Shown here: piece after piece, positions 33,764-46,621 of the stretch | Layout: every line of letters starts with the position of its first letter | Numbering within the stretch: the first letter of the stretch is position 1 | Assembly (NCBI GenBank): GCA_003254925.1 | Contig: QANZ01005364.1 | Coordinates: 225,626-289,625, forward strand | DNA from: Chamaecrista fasciculata | Taxonomy: Eukaryota; Streptophyta; Magnoliopsida; Fabales; Fabaceae | Direction: 5' to 3' | Length of the DNA stretch: 64,000 nucleotides | The notes under the pieces: generated by a model | The model's input: the letters and a program-made list of their open reading frames with translations, nothing else | What the model was told of the DNA's origin: nothing | Databases searched by the model: none | Made by a program: the position numbers and the translations under genes

Positions 33764-34339
33764 GGCAAAACACCATTTCGTGCCCCTAACGTTTGCGGTG
33801 ATTTTTAGTTATGCCCCTAACGTTTCATTTGTGTCAGTTGTACGCCCAATGTGAAACGTTAGTTTCAATTATGCCTCCAATTTCAATCATCCACAAAAAA
33901 TAACACCATTTTCGCTCGATTTGAGCTCGGTTTTGATCAGATTTCATATGGGTTATAATTTTCGGACATCACAAACTTGATTCCTTGGATCAATTTCAAA
34001 GATTAAGCTCAAAATAGCCCGAAATCCGAAGAAAATCGGACGCGATGAACCCCAAAAGGACCAAAACGAAATGCAGCAAAACGAAGCATTTTTCTCAAAA
34101 TTTCCAGGTGCAAAATGATTCGTAGGAGCCGAAAATGAGTACCCATAAACTCATTTATCAAAACAAACTGAAATGAACATGGATCGAAGCTCAAAAGTTC
34201 CGAAAAACGGTACACTAACGAGGATGGGGGCATAATTGAAACTAACGTTTTACATTGGGGGCACAATTGACACAAATGAAACGTTAGGGCATAACTGAAA
34301 ATCACTGCAAACGTTAGGGGCACGAAAGAGTGTATTTCC
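33764..34339. mobile_element. Mutator-like element with 9-bp target duplication, 576 bp
   Basis: An exact 9-bp duplication TTTTATTTA flanks it (33755-33763 and 34340-34348). The ends are inverted for over 100 bp and contain CGTGCCCCTAACGTTTGC. The central 330 bp (33890-34220) have higher G+C but no recognisable coding domain; a captured fragment is possible but I cannot name a source. Confidence 0.8.
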
Positions 34340-34348
34340 TTTTATTTA

Positions 34349-35486
34349 TTCATGTATGCTTTATACTGTTCTAATTATATATCAGAAAGAAGAAAAATTA
34401 AAAAAAAACTCACCAGAGAGATGTCTAGGTGAGGTGCAAAGATTATTGCTTAGAAATCCCAATATGTCTAGGTGGAAGTCCACGAATTTTTTATTCCAGA
34501 ATCCAGAGTACCACTTTTTTAGAAAATGGATGACCAGGTTCAACTGTCACTACTGCGAAGCGTCGATCCGCCGCGACCCTCCTTTTTCTGATAAAATCTC
34601 TTAGCACACACCTTTAATGAAAAAAATAAAATAAAATAAGCAAACAGAAATGTCACTCAATAAAAGGAAGTTTTCTAGCCATACTTGTTTGTTTTCTATC
34701 AAAACTAATCGTATCAAGAGGTGGCAGGCCATCAAACTTGAGGAACCATAAGAGCATCATGTCAAAACATTTAAGTGCATTCATGTTCACTTCATGTTAC
34801 CCTAGAATTTGAACATGCATATACTCAAAAAGCAATGAAGGGAAGCAAAGTATTCCTATATCTTAATAATGTATGTGAATCTCCGAATGGTATATCAATT
34901 ATTGTCATAAAGTAATCGAAAGAAAGAAAAGAGAACTTGGAAATGGACGTGCATGAGATGGGAACTGATTCCCCATGATTTTCTTTTTTTAAACGCCCAG
35001 TCATTTCTCTGTTACTGCACATACTGCTTAGGTCTGCCCAGTGAAGGTTTATTTGCAAGTTGGATCAGTCAGTAAAACTATGGATCTTTGCATGGATCCG
35101 ATATTTGTTGGGTTGGATTAGCTCATATTATCAAGCAAATAAAAGTGGGGTTCAGGGGATATTGGATTTTGCAGTCTGCCACATATCAGCTTCCCCTCAT
35201 AACGCCTCACGCATTGCATATGTTCTTCTCAATAATGCATCGGAATCGTGTAAAGAAGGGCAAAAGAGGGGTTTTAGATTGGGAAAAATGTGCACATACA
35301 CTATTATTTACCACCTTTAGAAGCCCACTTCCTCTCCCTCTATGAATAATGAGAGAAGCAATAGTAAGTTTTATTATCTACATCTTTCAAAGATTTACTT
35401 TTGGAATCCATCCGAAGAAAACCATCTCATGGTTGTTGGGGAACGAAAAAGGGACATGTCCCCCACACCAATGGTCTTATAGCCAC
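34349..35486 (+). other. Upstream region of RanBP2-type zinc-finger gene
   Basis: No coding gene supported; the overlapping frames at 35060-35618 are in promoter sequence and lack domains. Confidence 0.45.
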
Positions 35487-35494
35487 TATATAAA
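35487..35494 (+). promoter_or_regulatory. TATA box of zinc-finger gene
   Basis: TATATAAA within 'cactatataaagccctcc' is a strong plant TATA box. A 5' UTR exon from about 35520 to 35631 would follow, spliced (CTAAG|GTAAAT to AAACAG at 36021) to just before the start codon. Confidence 0.6.
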
Positions 35495-36028
35495 GCCCTC
35501 CAAGCATAAGAACCAAACTCACCATCTGGATTTGCTAGCAGCTCTTAGACAGTTAGACTACTGCTCTACTAGCGGTAAACCACTCAAAGGGTGCTACTTG
35601 TGTTATTCATCATTCTGAACTCTGTACTAAGGTAAATTTATCACTTCTGTTTATCATTCAAATTTCTGATCATTTTTCTATGTATATTTATTTGCAAACT
35701 TAATTTCTAAATGCCGACAATCATCTAAAAATTATGGTAATAGAAGCTCCTGTATATAGTAGGAAATTTGACATTTATACCTTGAAGGAGATTGCTATCC
35801 TTTAAGATAAACAGTTCCTTAAGCGAACCACTTTTCTTCATCACTTTGCACTAGTGTCACAGAATCAGATTAATAAGTGAAAGGCTTCTAAATGGTTTCA
35901 GTTTGTAGGGTACATTCACCAGGGAGATGAGTCTTGTAACTCTTCATAGACCGCACTAAGAATTGAGAAACCTATTATTTATGTCATTTACAACCTGAAA
36001 TGTAAATATTAAACATAAACAGGAAAAA

Positions 36029-37039
36029 ATGAGCTGGACTGGAGGAGGAGATTGGATGTGTGGAGCTTGCCAGCACATAAATTTTAAGAAAAGGGATTCA
36101 TGCCAACGCTGTGGATACCCCAAGTATGGGGGTCCTGACCCTTCAACTTACGGGTACAATAGGACTGAAGCGTTAGCAGGGGACTGGTTTTGCACGGCCA
36201 TGAACTGTGGAGCTCACAACTATGCCAGCCGATCAAGCTGCTATAGATGTGGTGCAACCAAAGACGATTATGCTTCAGTATATGGGGGAAACATGATGGC
36301 ACCAGGAGGATATGGATCCGATTGTAGCTTTCCCCCGGGATGGAAGAGTGGCGATTGGATTTGCACAAGGTCAGTTCACATTTATGAATTTTGAGCAATG
36401 AAATTAGTATCTGTGCTCCTAGAATAATTTTCTCAACTGCATACTTTAATAATTGCATAAAATGTCACACTGCTCATGGAATGACAATATAAAGAGCCTG
36501 CATTCCTTTAAAACTTAAACAGACTGATCATGTATCATCTAGATTTCCAACTAGGAAAAAGCAGAACAACCCAATTACAGTCAACTGATCTTGCCTACAA
36601 AGCCTGCGTTTCATATGTTTATGTTAATATAAACAGTTTCTGGTTAAATAAAAGACAAAACTAAGGTTAAGACTGAGAGAAAGTGGGATGACCAAAAAGG
36701 AAAAAGAAAGTTCTATATATGTATCAAATGCTCATCCTCTTTGAGTAAATTCTGACACATCTCTCTATACAGCAAAAAAATATCATGAAGATACATATAT
36801 CTAAATTTTCATAATATGACGTAAGCCTTTTCACCTTCTTTTGTACCAGAATTGGCTGTGGAGTACATAATTATGCTAGCAGGTCAGAATGCTTCAAGTG
36901 CAAAACACCAAGAGATTTTGGTGAGAAAAGTCTAGTCCTCAGGACGTTTTCTGTTTAGCTTTGAAAAATTTTGACAATGTTCTTGGAAAATGATATTCAA
37001 CCCACAATTATTACTTCCATTTCAGGTGGTGCAGACTGA
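36029..37039 (+). CDS. Triple RanBP2-type zinc-finger protein
   Basis: Exons 36029-36369, 36850-36920 and 37026-37039 encode 141 residues. Three RanBP2/NZF fingers are seen at residues 7-32, 51-78 and 108-135. Each starts GDW.C and has the W-x-C-x(2-4)-C-x10-C-x2-C pattern: 'GDWMCGACQHINF', 'GDWFCTAMNCGAHNYASRSS' and 'GDWICTRIGCGVHNYASRSE'. Finger linkers are rich in Gly and Tyr. Plants have a small family of such proteins; the related animal ZRANB2 fingers bind single-stranded RNA with a GGU core, so RNA binding is likely, though fingers of this type can also bind ubiquitin. The last exon contributes only four codons and the stop. Borders are ACAAG|GTCAGT, GTACCAG|AATTGG, TTTTG|GTGAGA and TTTCAG|GTGGTG. 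Intact. Confidence 0.92.
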
Positions 37040-39239
37040 GAACAGAAACTATGGAAGAGCTTGGATTATGACTCATTTTCACCAACGTAGAACCTCAACA
37101 ACATATCCTGACTCCCCATCTTCAGCTCTAAACTAATTGTTAGTGAAGGCCCTCTGTTAGAAGCATAGCCATGTTTTCTCACTAGGAAGCATTTCCAGCA
37201 ATTTGTTTGATGCTTAGCGTTCTGACAAGAAGCTTTGAAAGCCCATATATGTTGTTCTTCATTGTTGGAATTTGAGAAAATTAAGTTAAAAAAAAGTTAT
37301 GATAATTCTACCCCTCCCCTCAACTTTAACTTGTTCTTTCACACACTCCGAGTGCAAGTGCACATGAATCTGTGTCTCGGGGAGAGAGTGAGAGGGAGAG
37401 GAAAGGAGGGAGGAAGACCAAGAACAAAGAAAGAGAGTATGTTCTGGTGGGAAAAAATTTATATCATTGAGCTACTCTGTTAGCGTGGGCTGAAGAATGT
37501 TGCCCATGGTTACTAGATCAGCAGAGAATTATTTCAGACCAAAATCACAGACTGTCACGAGCTATAGATTCAACAACACTAATCAAAGTTACAAGGAAAA
37601 TAAAAATGAGATCAGATTCAAAGAATCTATTGTAGCAGTTAACTTCAAAAACTAGCCTTTCTTTGGCACCAATAATTCGGGATAACTTTAAGGAAAATAT
37701 TTTTGTGGATAAGAACCTGATTCTCAGTTCAAAAGCTGACATGCTAAAGCTACTAGTATAGTCTAAGCAAGTCAGACAATATTGTTTTCACTAATTAATT
37801 TGTTTCCGGGTATATAAAACTTTCTTGGATCCTTGTTATTCTCTATCCAAAATTGGAAAACATCTAATTTTGTAACCATGCAATAGAGTTTCATTATCAT
37901 TTTGAGATCTTCCTTCATTGACTTAATAGCAGAAAATTTTCGCTGGATGCCATGGGTCAAAAAGCATATATATGTTCTTTATTTCTCCCTGTGCCCCATT
38001 ACCTAGCTTTTAAAATATTCTGAGTTTCCTTTAAGCTAGCTTTTTGTTTATATGCTTTGAAGATGTTAAGCAAGAAGCCCGCTTTTAGTGAACCAGTTCC
38101 CCCAGCATATTGCAGGGATCCAAAGTGCAGGACCAGCTAGCTGCATATGTCGGATGCCTTTCTTCTCCTTTAATTCCTTTCTGGGAATTATCATCTAGAA
38201 AAAAGCATATCTTATTTAACTGTAGTGCATGATTCAGACAAAACTGCGTTCCTAGTTCCCTCTATCACTTTGGGAGCAAATTAGATAATTTGACAAAAGA
38301 AGACAGAGAGAAAGTAATTATGTCAATTTCTAATAAAGAAGGAAAATAAAAACACTGGAAATTTTATATTTCTTTACTATTCTCTCATTATTACTAATTA
38401 TATATTGATTATGTTTTGTCCTTTCTATGAAAGAGCAGAATAGAATTAGAAACTAGAAAAGGAAAATTAACTCTAGATGAGGAATTTGAAATAAGAAAAC
38501 TGGGATACATTATCTACTTAAGATGTCAAGTAAGTTTAAAACTATGTTCCCTTCGAACCAAAATGAAAGATATTAGAGGAAGAAAAAAGATAAAACAGAA
38601 TGATGAAGTTGACACATAAATCTATTAACTGCACAGACGAAAAAAGGATTACCTTGCACATTTAAGTTGAATCTTTTAGTTTATTTCGTGCTTCCACTTG
38701 TTTAATCTCAGCTGTAAGGTCGAACCAAAACATATCGAACAAGATTATGAGCTGCACTTAGTGCTTCATCAGTTGTTTTTCTTCTCTATTTGGTTGTTTT
38801 ACACAGATTCTCTCCCCATCTAATTTGTACTTGTTTGTTTCCTACGTTTCCCAATGTTTATTTTGTTCAACACTTCAATAACCTTTTAGGCCAATAATAT
38901 ACTTCAATGCCTCGGTGGTTAATTGGCCCATCCGAGCTTCTTTTTCATTCTATTTCTTCCTTCAGCAGCCTGTTAGAGTTCTCCATTTCAGTCCATGAAT
39001 GATTGAAATCAAATCATCATTCAACAACCTATCAATCTCTCTTGCATAAACCTTGAGTACACAAAGCTTAATAGCAATCTATATGAAGGAAAACATTGGT
39101 AGTTTATTACCTTGTTAAACTCACGAGCTAACTTACTGTATTTGCAAGCAAAATAACACATCAAACTGAGAAATAAGTTAACTTATGATAAACTCGTTTG
39201 CTATCAGCAATCAAATATATATATATATATATATATATA
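37040..39239. other. Intergenic region
   Basis: The 3' UTR of the zinc-finger gene may reach about 37250. After that 2 kb of A+T-rich sequence show no gene or repeat that I can name; a (TA)n run ends it at 39214-39238. Confidence 0.45.
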
Positions 39240-39462
39240 CTAGAGGCTTTGCGTGCCCTAACGGACACACAAATATGTATGTAATATAAGGACTTATATT
39301 ATATGACTTCACCCTTTCTGGTCGTCCACATTTTAAAACTATAATACAAAATTAATAATAAGAGGAAAATTATTATTTGATCCCTTCTTTTTTACTGTGT
39401 TAACGATTTAGTCCCTAATTTATTTTACATACATATTTGCGTGCCCTACGCAAAGCCTCTAG
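39240..39462. mobile_element. Helitron pair with opposed 3' ends
   Basis: The left edge is a Helitron 3' end in reverse (CTAG at 39240-39243, then AGGCTTTGCGTGCCC). The right edge is a 3' end forward (GCGTGCCC-TAC-GC, AAAGCCTCTAG at 39462, then T). A Helitron 5'-like start ('ttatattatatgacttcacc') lies near 39293. So a normal mini-Helitron (about 39290-39462) abuts a stub of a second copy in the opposite direction, as after end-to-end insertion or template switching. Confidence 0.6.
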
Positions 39463-40123
39463 TAAGATATATGAAGACTAATTTTCTAGTTCCACCCTTT
39501 CGTATCAATTCTATTCCTAGCTTGAGTACCCAATCGAATCACTAAAAAGATAACAAAATAGTTTCAACGGTTCAAGCACGATAGTCCCACACATTTTTAA
39601 TTTTTAAAGCATTTTTTGTCTTATTATACTAATAATAAATATTTTACATATTATAAATACATTAATAAAAAATTAAACCCAAATTATCTTATGCAACTTT
39701 TTTTATTTTTCTAAATGAAATTTTTTCAATAAATAATAGATTCAAAGAAGATCAAATTACAAGCTAAGACTCTCTCTCTCTCATTCAATAATAGAACGAA
39801 CTCAACACTATAATGTCAAAATTAACTATATTCCCGACTTGGATGCCACAGAATTAATAATATACGTCAGGTATATAAAATTAAAAGCAATTTAAGCAGT
39901 CAAATAATTTTGGATAAAACTATATAAACCATTTTCGTGTTCACAGACTTTTTTGTACAATTGCGCGCGCATCAATCAGCACCATTTCCTTCCTTCCCAA
40001 ACATTCTTGTTTCTTTATCACTTTCTTGGTGATATTGAAATCCCAGAATTCAAAATCCGCATCTTGGTAATTTCTCCGAGACTATATGAACTTTCTTGAA
40101 GATTACAACTTGTGTTCTTCCAA
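39463..40123 (+). other. Spacer with a possible promoter
   Basis: TATATAAA at 39921-39928 precedes pyrimidine-rich leader-like sequence up to the small open frame at 40124. No other feature is seen. Confidence 0.35.
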
Positions 40124-40267
40124 ATGATGAAACGGCCACCGAGAAACAGTAAGCTACTTATTTTCAAAGACCAAAACGAAGAGTCGTCTGGTAAATGGGT
40201 TGGCCACTATCTGTCAACAAATTGTACAAACATGATGGAACGCTTGCAATTGCCGCCTAAAACATGA
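40124..40267 (+). CDS. Small unrecognised open frame, 47 codons
   Basis: Starts MMKRPPRNSKLLIF and ends at TGA 40265-40267. It follows a TATA box by about 200 bp and leader-like sequence. I do not recognise a family, and a frame this short may be chance or the start of a decayed gene. Confidence 0.2.
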   Translation: MMKRPPRNSKLLIFKDQNEESSGKWVGHYLSTNCTNMMERLQLPPKT

Positions 40268-40595
40268 TGCCAATCAAAGGAATTTACGCGGATTGGATTG
40301 ATGATGTGCATGATGCCAATCAAGAAAATGAGACAAATTTTTTGCTTCACGATGCTCTACTTTTCTTTTTGTAGTATGATCTCTTTTAATTTTATCTGTG
40401 GCTAATTGTGTGTTATGTGCTACATTTTTTACATCTATGAACAAGATATTGAAATCATAGCTACTTAGTAGTCTGATCTGTTCTTCTTGAGGATTGTGAA
40501 GCAGCCTCCAAATACCTTAAAACGATATATTAAAGAAAAGGAAAGTTACTACAGACCTTATTGAATGAGAATTACATTATATTAGATAGTGAATT
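40268..40595. other. 3' flank of lectin receptor kinase A
   Basis: Likely 3' UTR and spacer; nothing else seen. Confidence 0.4.
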
Positions 40596-41779
40596 TTAAC
40601 GACCTAATTGTATGCTTTCAGATATAGAACCATGTGAGGGCTGTGAGGAAGGTTGTGACGATATTGAGGGTTGTGATGATGGTGTTATAGGAACATGATT
40701 ATGATACATAGGAACAGGCATATTCTGTGGAAGGTCTGGCAAGTTGGCCTCAAAATTAAGCACTTTTAATGCTTGTCTTATTGTGGGCCTCATATTTTTT
40801 TCAGGGTGACAACACCAAAGACCCACAATCATCAAACACTTTACTTGTCTCTCATCAACTCTGTTTGAGATAATCTCTCATCCATAGCCATAATCAGCTC
40901 TTGTCTACCATAGTGATCCCAAACCCAATTCGCCAATGTTTTTTCATCACCATTATTATTATCCACCACAAGTCTCACTGCCTTCCTTCCTGTGGCTATC
41001 TCTAAAGCCACTAACCCAAAGCTATACACATCTGATTCTTTATTGGCCTTACGAGTTCTTATATACTCAGGAGCCATGTAACAAAGTGTCCCGGCTAACC
41101 CAGTTGTTTCATGACCTAGCTCATGGTCCATGAGTTTAGCCAACCCAAAATCACCCAGCTTCACATTGAAGTTTGAGTCTAGCATCACATTGCTTGGTTT
41201 GATGTCTCTGTGAATCACACATTGTTCCCATTCTTCATGAAGATAGAGCAACCCAGAAGCCAATCCAAGAGCTATATTTTGCCTTCGGCTCCAAGAAAGT
41301 GTGCTCCTATTCCCGAATAAATGAGAATCAAGGCTTCCATTTGGCATGTACTCATACACAAGCATCAATTCACCTTTTTTATCATGACACCAACCTTTGA
41401 GTTGCACAAGATTACGATGTCTTAGCCTACTAATCACTTTAACCTCCATTATGTACTCCTTTTTCCCTTGTTTAGAGCCCTTTGATATTCTCTTCACAGC
41501 CACTGTCATGTCTGAATCAGGAAAATAGCCTCTGAAAACAGCACCAAACCCACCTTCACCTAGTTTTCTATCTGTAGAGAAGTTGTTGGTAGCCATCACA
41601 AGCTCTTTGTAAGAGAACTTTCTTGGCCCTACTCCTCTCTCAAGATCATCATCATCTATGGAAGTCAAGTTCCTCTTTTCTTTACTCTTCCTCTTCTTCT
41701 TCTCACACATCTTGAATATTGCATATGTTGTAATTCCTCCCATAATCAAAACAGCCCCAACAGTTACTAACATAATCAC

Positions 41780-42013
41780 TGCTAAGCTAAAAGAAATGCA
41801 GGAAACTTTAAACTTGAGAAAAGAATGATTGATGATCTTATTGAATTAATCAGCCAGTACAAATGAGTTTATATAGAGAAGTAATACACCAGATTATAGT
41901 TAGCTAATGAACAACTTCACTAACAACTAATGCTGAGCTGGAAAACTACTACTAACAAACTATAACAGATTAATGAGCTGGCTGAAGTCTTGAGCTGGCA
42001 ATATACTCTGTCA
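41780..42013 (-). repeat. 3' LTR of Copia element
   Basis: 234 bp, matching 46389-46621 except for one extra T in 'aaacttgag'. It contains the element's TATA-like and polyadenylation region. Confidence 0.95.
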
Positions 42014-45000
42014 TCCCCCCTCAAGCAGATGCTTCTTATCAAAAATTTGAAGAAAAGACCGAAATGAGAAGAACAGCTGCTTGGACAAAGGTTTTGTGAA
42101 ACCATCTGCTATTTGCTCAAATGCAGGAACATGAGTAACTTGAATTTCTCCAGAAATAGCTTTATCTCTAACAAAATGAATGTCCAACTCCACATGTTTG
42201 GTTCGAGCATGCAGAATTGGATTTGCAGTCATATGAACTGCACTGATATTATCACAATAAATGACAGGTTTGGAAACAAGAGAAATTCCCAGTTCAGATA
42301 GAAGAGATTTAAGCCACATTACTTCAGCTACAACAGCAGCAATACTACGATATTCTGCTTCTGTGCTACTTCTAGACACAACTTGCTGCTTCTTAGAGGA
42401 CCAGCTTACTAAATTTCCACCAAAATAGACACAATAACCTGAGGTACTTCTTCTGTCATCAACATCCGATGCCCAATCAGCATCACAATATGCTTGCAAA
42501 TCTAAAATAGCTGGTTTGTTAAACACAAGACCATAGGAAGCTGTTCCTTTTAAGTACCTTAATAGCCTCTTAACAGCTTGCCAATGAACAAGAGTTGGTG
42601 CTGTCATGAATTGACAGACCTTGTTTACAGCATAGCATATGTCAGGTCTTGTAACACTGAGATATTGCAGACCCCCTACAATAGTCCGATAGAATTTAGA
42701 GTCAGAAAATGGTTCTCCTTGAGCTTTAGATAACTTTGAAACAGTGGACATTGGTGTATTACACGGACTTGCATCAGCCATTCCAGCTTTGTCAAGAAGC
42801 TCATGAATATATTTTTCTTGTGATAACAGAACAGAACCATCTGAATTTCTGATTACTTCAATACCAAGGAAGTAGCTCAAGTGACCAAGATCCTTTAAGG
42901 AAAATGTAGAATTTATACAAGCAATGAGATTTTTGACTGCTGTAGAATCTGATCCTGTAATCAAAATATCATCCACATATACTAAAACATAGATGCTTTG
43001 ACCAGTAGAAGATTTAATAAAGAGTGATTTATCACATTTACTAAATCTGAAACCAAGAGACAACAATAATGCAGATAACCTTTCAAACCAAGCTCTTGGA
43101 GCTTGTTTAAGACCATATAAGGACCTATTTAGCTTGCATACCAAAGACTTATCAGATGACTCAAAACCTGGTGGCTGCTGCATGAACACATCCTCTGAAA
43201 TGAAACCATTTAAAAAAGCATTATTGATATCAATTTGATTTATAAGCCAATTATTCGCCAAAGCAAGAGAAAGAATGGTTCTAACTGTAGTAGCTTTCAC
43301 AACTGGACTAAATGTCTCTTGAAAGTCAATACCCTCTCTTTGATGAAACCCTTTTGCAACTAATCTTGCCTTATATCTTTCAATAGTACCATCTGCTTTT
43401 TCTTTGACTCTGAACACCCATTTGCATCCTATAGCAGACCTTCCTGATGGCAATGGTGCCAAAGACCACGTATTATTCTTATGTAAAGCCTGTATTTCAT
43501 CTTTCATAGCTTTATTCCAATTAGGATCAGCTAAGGCAGCAGGAACAGTTCTTGGAATGGTATGAGTAAGAAATACTCTTTCTTTTGGTTTAAAAATGCC
43601 ATTTTTACTTCTGGTTGTCATTGGATGAGAAACAGGAAGAATTGGAGTGTTAAGTACTGAATTTTGAGAGTCAGAAACTGATGAATCATTTGAAGGAGAT
43701 TTTGATGAAGTTGGAGAAGAGGAAGAATTATTAGACTGATTATGAGAATTCATGAGTGGAGAAAAAGAATTTGACAGAGAAATATTGAAAGAATTTGAAT
43801 TAGAATTAGGAAAAGAATTTTGAGAATTATTTGTGTTTACTGAGGCTGAAGATACTATAGTAGATGACTTAGTATCTGTGAATTTTTGAAGCAAAGGTGG
43901 ATAAGACACAGGAAGTAAAGGATTTTTAGAAGCAGATATTTCAATATTTGGAGTTAAGAAGGGAAAGAGAGCTTCATCAAAAACTACATCTCTAGCTATG
44001 TACATTCGACCAGTTTTGTGATCTAAACATTTATAGCCTTTGTGACTAGAACTATAACCAAGAAAAATGCAATCTACAGTTCTAAATTGCAATTTATTTC
44101 TGTTATAAGGTCGAGTAAAAGGGTAGCATGCACAACCAAATGTTCTAAAACAGAAGTAATCAGGCTTTTTATTGAACAGACATTCAAATGGTGACAAGGA
44201 ATTCAACACAACAGTAGGTAACCTATTTATAATATGCACTGCAGTAGAGAAAGCATCTGACCAATACATCATAGGTAAACTAGCTTTAGCCAACAATGTT
44301 AATCCCATTTCTGTTATATGCTGATGTTTGCGCTCAGCTCATCCATTCTGCTCATGTAAGTGAGGACAGCTGATTCTGTGATTAATCCATTGCTGTTTTA
44401 AGTAGGTAGATAGAGATCTATACTCACCACCCCAGTCTGATTGAACTGCCATAACTTTCCTCTGAAGTTGTAACTCTGCAGATGCCTTAAAGTCTAGAAA
44501 AGCTCTAAACACATCTGACTTCTGCTTTAACAAATACATCCAGCAAAAACGAGTACATGAATCAGTAAAATGAACATAATACCTAAAACCATCCCTAGAA
44601 ACCACAGGTGAAGGGCCCCAAAGATCCGTATGAACTAACTGAAGAGGATACTGACAAACTGATTGTGAGGCAGGAGATGGAGACTTGTGAAATTTTCCAT
44701 AGCAACATGCTTTACAGACTTCTAGACTTTTCTTATTATGAACTTGAATATTACAATTATTAAGGACACTTGAGACAACCTTAGATGCAGGGTGCCCTAA
44801 TCTATTATGCCAAAGTGTAAAAGAATCAATACTAGAAACTGAATTCTGAGAAACATAAGCAAAAACATTAGATGCAGCAGTAGACTGAAACTTCAGCTGA
44901 TCAAGAACATATAGTCCATTTCTAACTGTGCCTTGCAAAAGAATCTTGTGAGTAACCTGCTGTTTCACAACAAAATGATCATGAAAGAAAACAAAATAAG

Positions 45001-46363
45001 CATTGTTATCTTTCGAGAATTTTGCCACACTGATAAGATTTTTGCTAATTGATGGTACATGAAGAATATCTTTCAAAGCAAAGGACTGAGGACTATTTTT
45101 AGTAGTAAAAATAGATGAACCAACAGAGGAAACGGACAAACCTGAGCCATCGCCTATAAAGACTTGCTCAGGAGCTCCATATGATGACCTATCACAGAAA
45201 TAACTGTCATCAGAGGCAAGATGACTAGAAGCACCAGAGTCAATGTACCATGAAGAATCACAAACTGCTTCTGGTGTTGCTATCATTGCTTGTGCAGGTG
45301 TTACAGTCTGAGTTGAAGATGGAAGCGATTTAACAGACACTGATGAAGAACTAGCAGTATCAGATGAGAAGGCACTAGGATCAACATTATAAGATGAATC
45401 ATATCTGTACCAACACTGTGAAGCTATGTGGCCATTTTTACCACATACTTGACAGAGCAGATGTGATTTATTGGTTGCAGTATTATTTTGTGAGTAAGAC
45501 CTGCCTCCACGAGAACCAAAACCTCTACCTCTTGGAAAGTAACCACGACCTCCATTGCCTCGATTAAATCCTCTTCCAGCAGGACCATTTCTACCAAATC
45601 CTCTACCAGATCCTCCTCCTCTATTAAAAGATTGATTTGCCACATGAGCAATATTAGCAGAAGCAATCTCAGAGGATTTTGATTGATCAATCCTAGATTC
45701 TTGAGTTAGTAACAAAGATTGAACATCAGAAATTTTATATGAATCTACACGAGTGAGCATTGAGCAGACAAAAGGATCATATTCAGAAGGAAGGCCACGA
45801 AAAATGCTATTAAGATGATCATTAAATGGCAAAGGTTGTCCTATATTAGCCAAAGAATCAGAAATATTTTTAATCTTGCTCAAATATTCAATCATCGATT
45901 GAGAACCTTTCTTTAAATTCTGCAACTGTGTTTTCAACTGCATCTCTCTAGCTCTAGTTTGAGACGCAAAATTATCAAGAATAGTATGCCAAGCATCAGA
46001 GGAAGTTTTACAACCAACAGTTTGTCCTAAAACAGATTCAGAAATGGAAGATAAGATCCAAGAAAGAAGCAACTTATCTTGCCTAGACCAATCAATGAAT
46101 GCATCATTGATTTTGCCAGACAACTCATCAGATTGCGACAGAAATTTCGGCGGAATTGGCGGATTGAGCTCAATGAATTTTTCTAGCTGATAGCCATAGA
46201 TTGCAGATTCAATTTGCTGATGCCACAGAAGGAAATTGGAATTATCCAACTTCACAGAGATGGAATGCGAGAAACTGATAACACTACTGGAAGGCTTAAT
46301 CGAAACAGAAGAGATCGGCGCAACTGACGGCGCCGCCGTGACTGGCGTAGATGTGCTCTCCAT
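42011..46363 (-). CDS. Copia gag-pol with one in-frame TGA
   Basis: The likely start is the ATG at 46363 (an earlier in-frame TTG at 46375 is not a normal start). Order: gag; zinc knuckle CQVCGKNGHIASQC (C-x2-C-x4-H-x4-C); protease DSGASSH; integrase with an HHCC region ('LWHNRLGHPASK', 'CKACCYGKF') and core ('HTDLWGPSPVVSRDGFRYY'); reverse transcriptase with YVDD; RNase H ('AYCDADWASDVDDRRSTSGY', 'SSTEAEYRSIAA'). One TGA at 44341-44339 interrupts the integrase about 674 codons in, at a place where related elements usually have Arg; a C-to-T change of a CGA codon would explain it. Otherwise the frame of about 1450 codons is open. The natural stop codon is formed by the first three bases of the 3' LTR. 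Confidence 0.9.
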
Positions 46364-46388
46364 AGAGAGACTCAAGGCTCTGATACCA

Positions 46389-46621
46389 TGCTAAGCTAAA
46401 AGAAATGCAGGAAACTTTAAACTGAGAAAAGAATGATTGATGATCTTATTGAATTAATCAGCCAGTACAAATGAGTTTATATAGAGAAGTAATACACCAG
46501 ATTATAGTTAGCTAATGAACAACTTCACTAACAACTAATGCTGAGCTGGAAAACTACTACTAACAAACTATAACAGATTAATGAGCTGGCTGAAGTCTTG
46601 AGCTGGCAATATACTCTGTCA
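46389..46621 (-). repeat. 5' LTR of Copia element
   Basis: 233 bp, direct repeat of 41780-42013, next to the primer-binding site at 46376-46388. Confidence 0.95.

Larger units (their letters stand above)
41780..46621 (-). mobile_element. Near-complete young Ty1/Copia retrotransposon, 4.84 kb
   Basis: LTRs at 41780-42013 and 46389-46621 (TGACAGAG...TTAGCA on the minus strand) differ by one single-base indel as far as I can compare them. An exact 5-bp duplication ATCAC flanks the element (41775-41779, 46622-46626). A primer-binding site TGGTATCAGAGCC (46388-46376) and a polypurine tract GAGGGGGG before the 3' LTR are in place. The near identity of the LTRs means the insertion is recent. It lies between the lectin and transmembrane parts of lectin receptor kinase A. 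Confidence 0.95.

Noticed and set aside
34009-34323. 104-residue frame in the 576-bp MULE
   Set aside because: It runs through a terminal inverted repeat and has no recognisable domain.
46373-46375. TTG at 46375 as gag start
   Set aside because: Not an ATG; the next in-frame ATG at 46363 is the plausible start.
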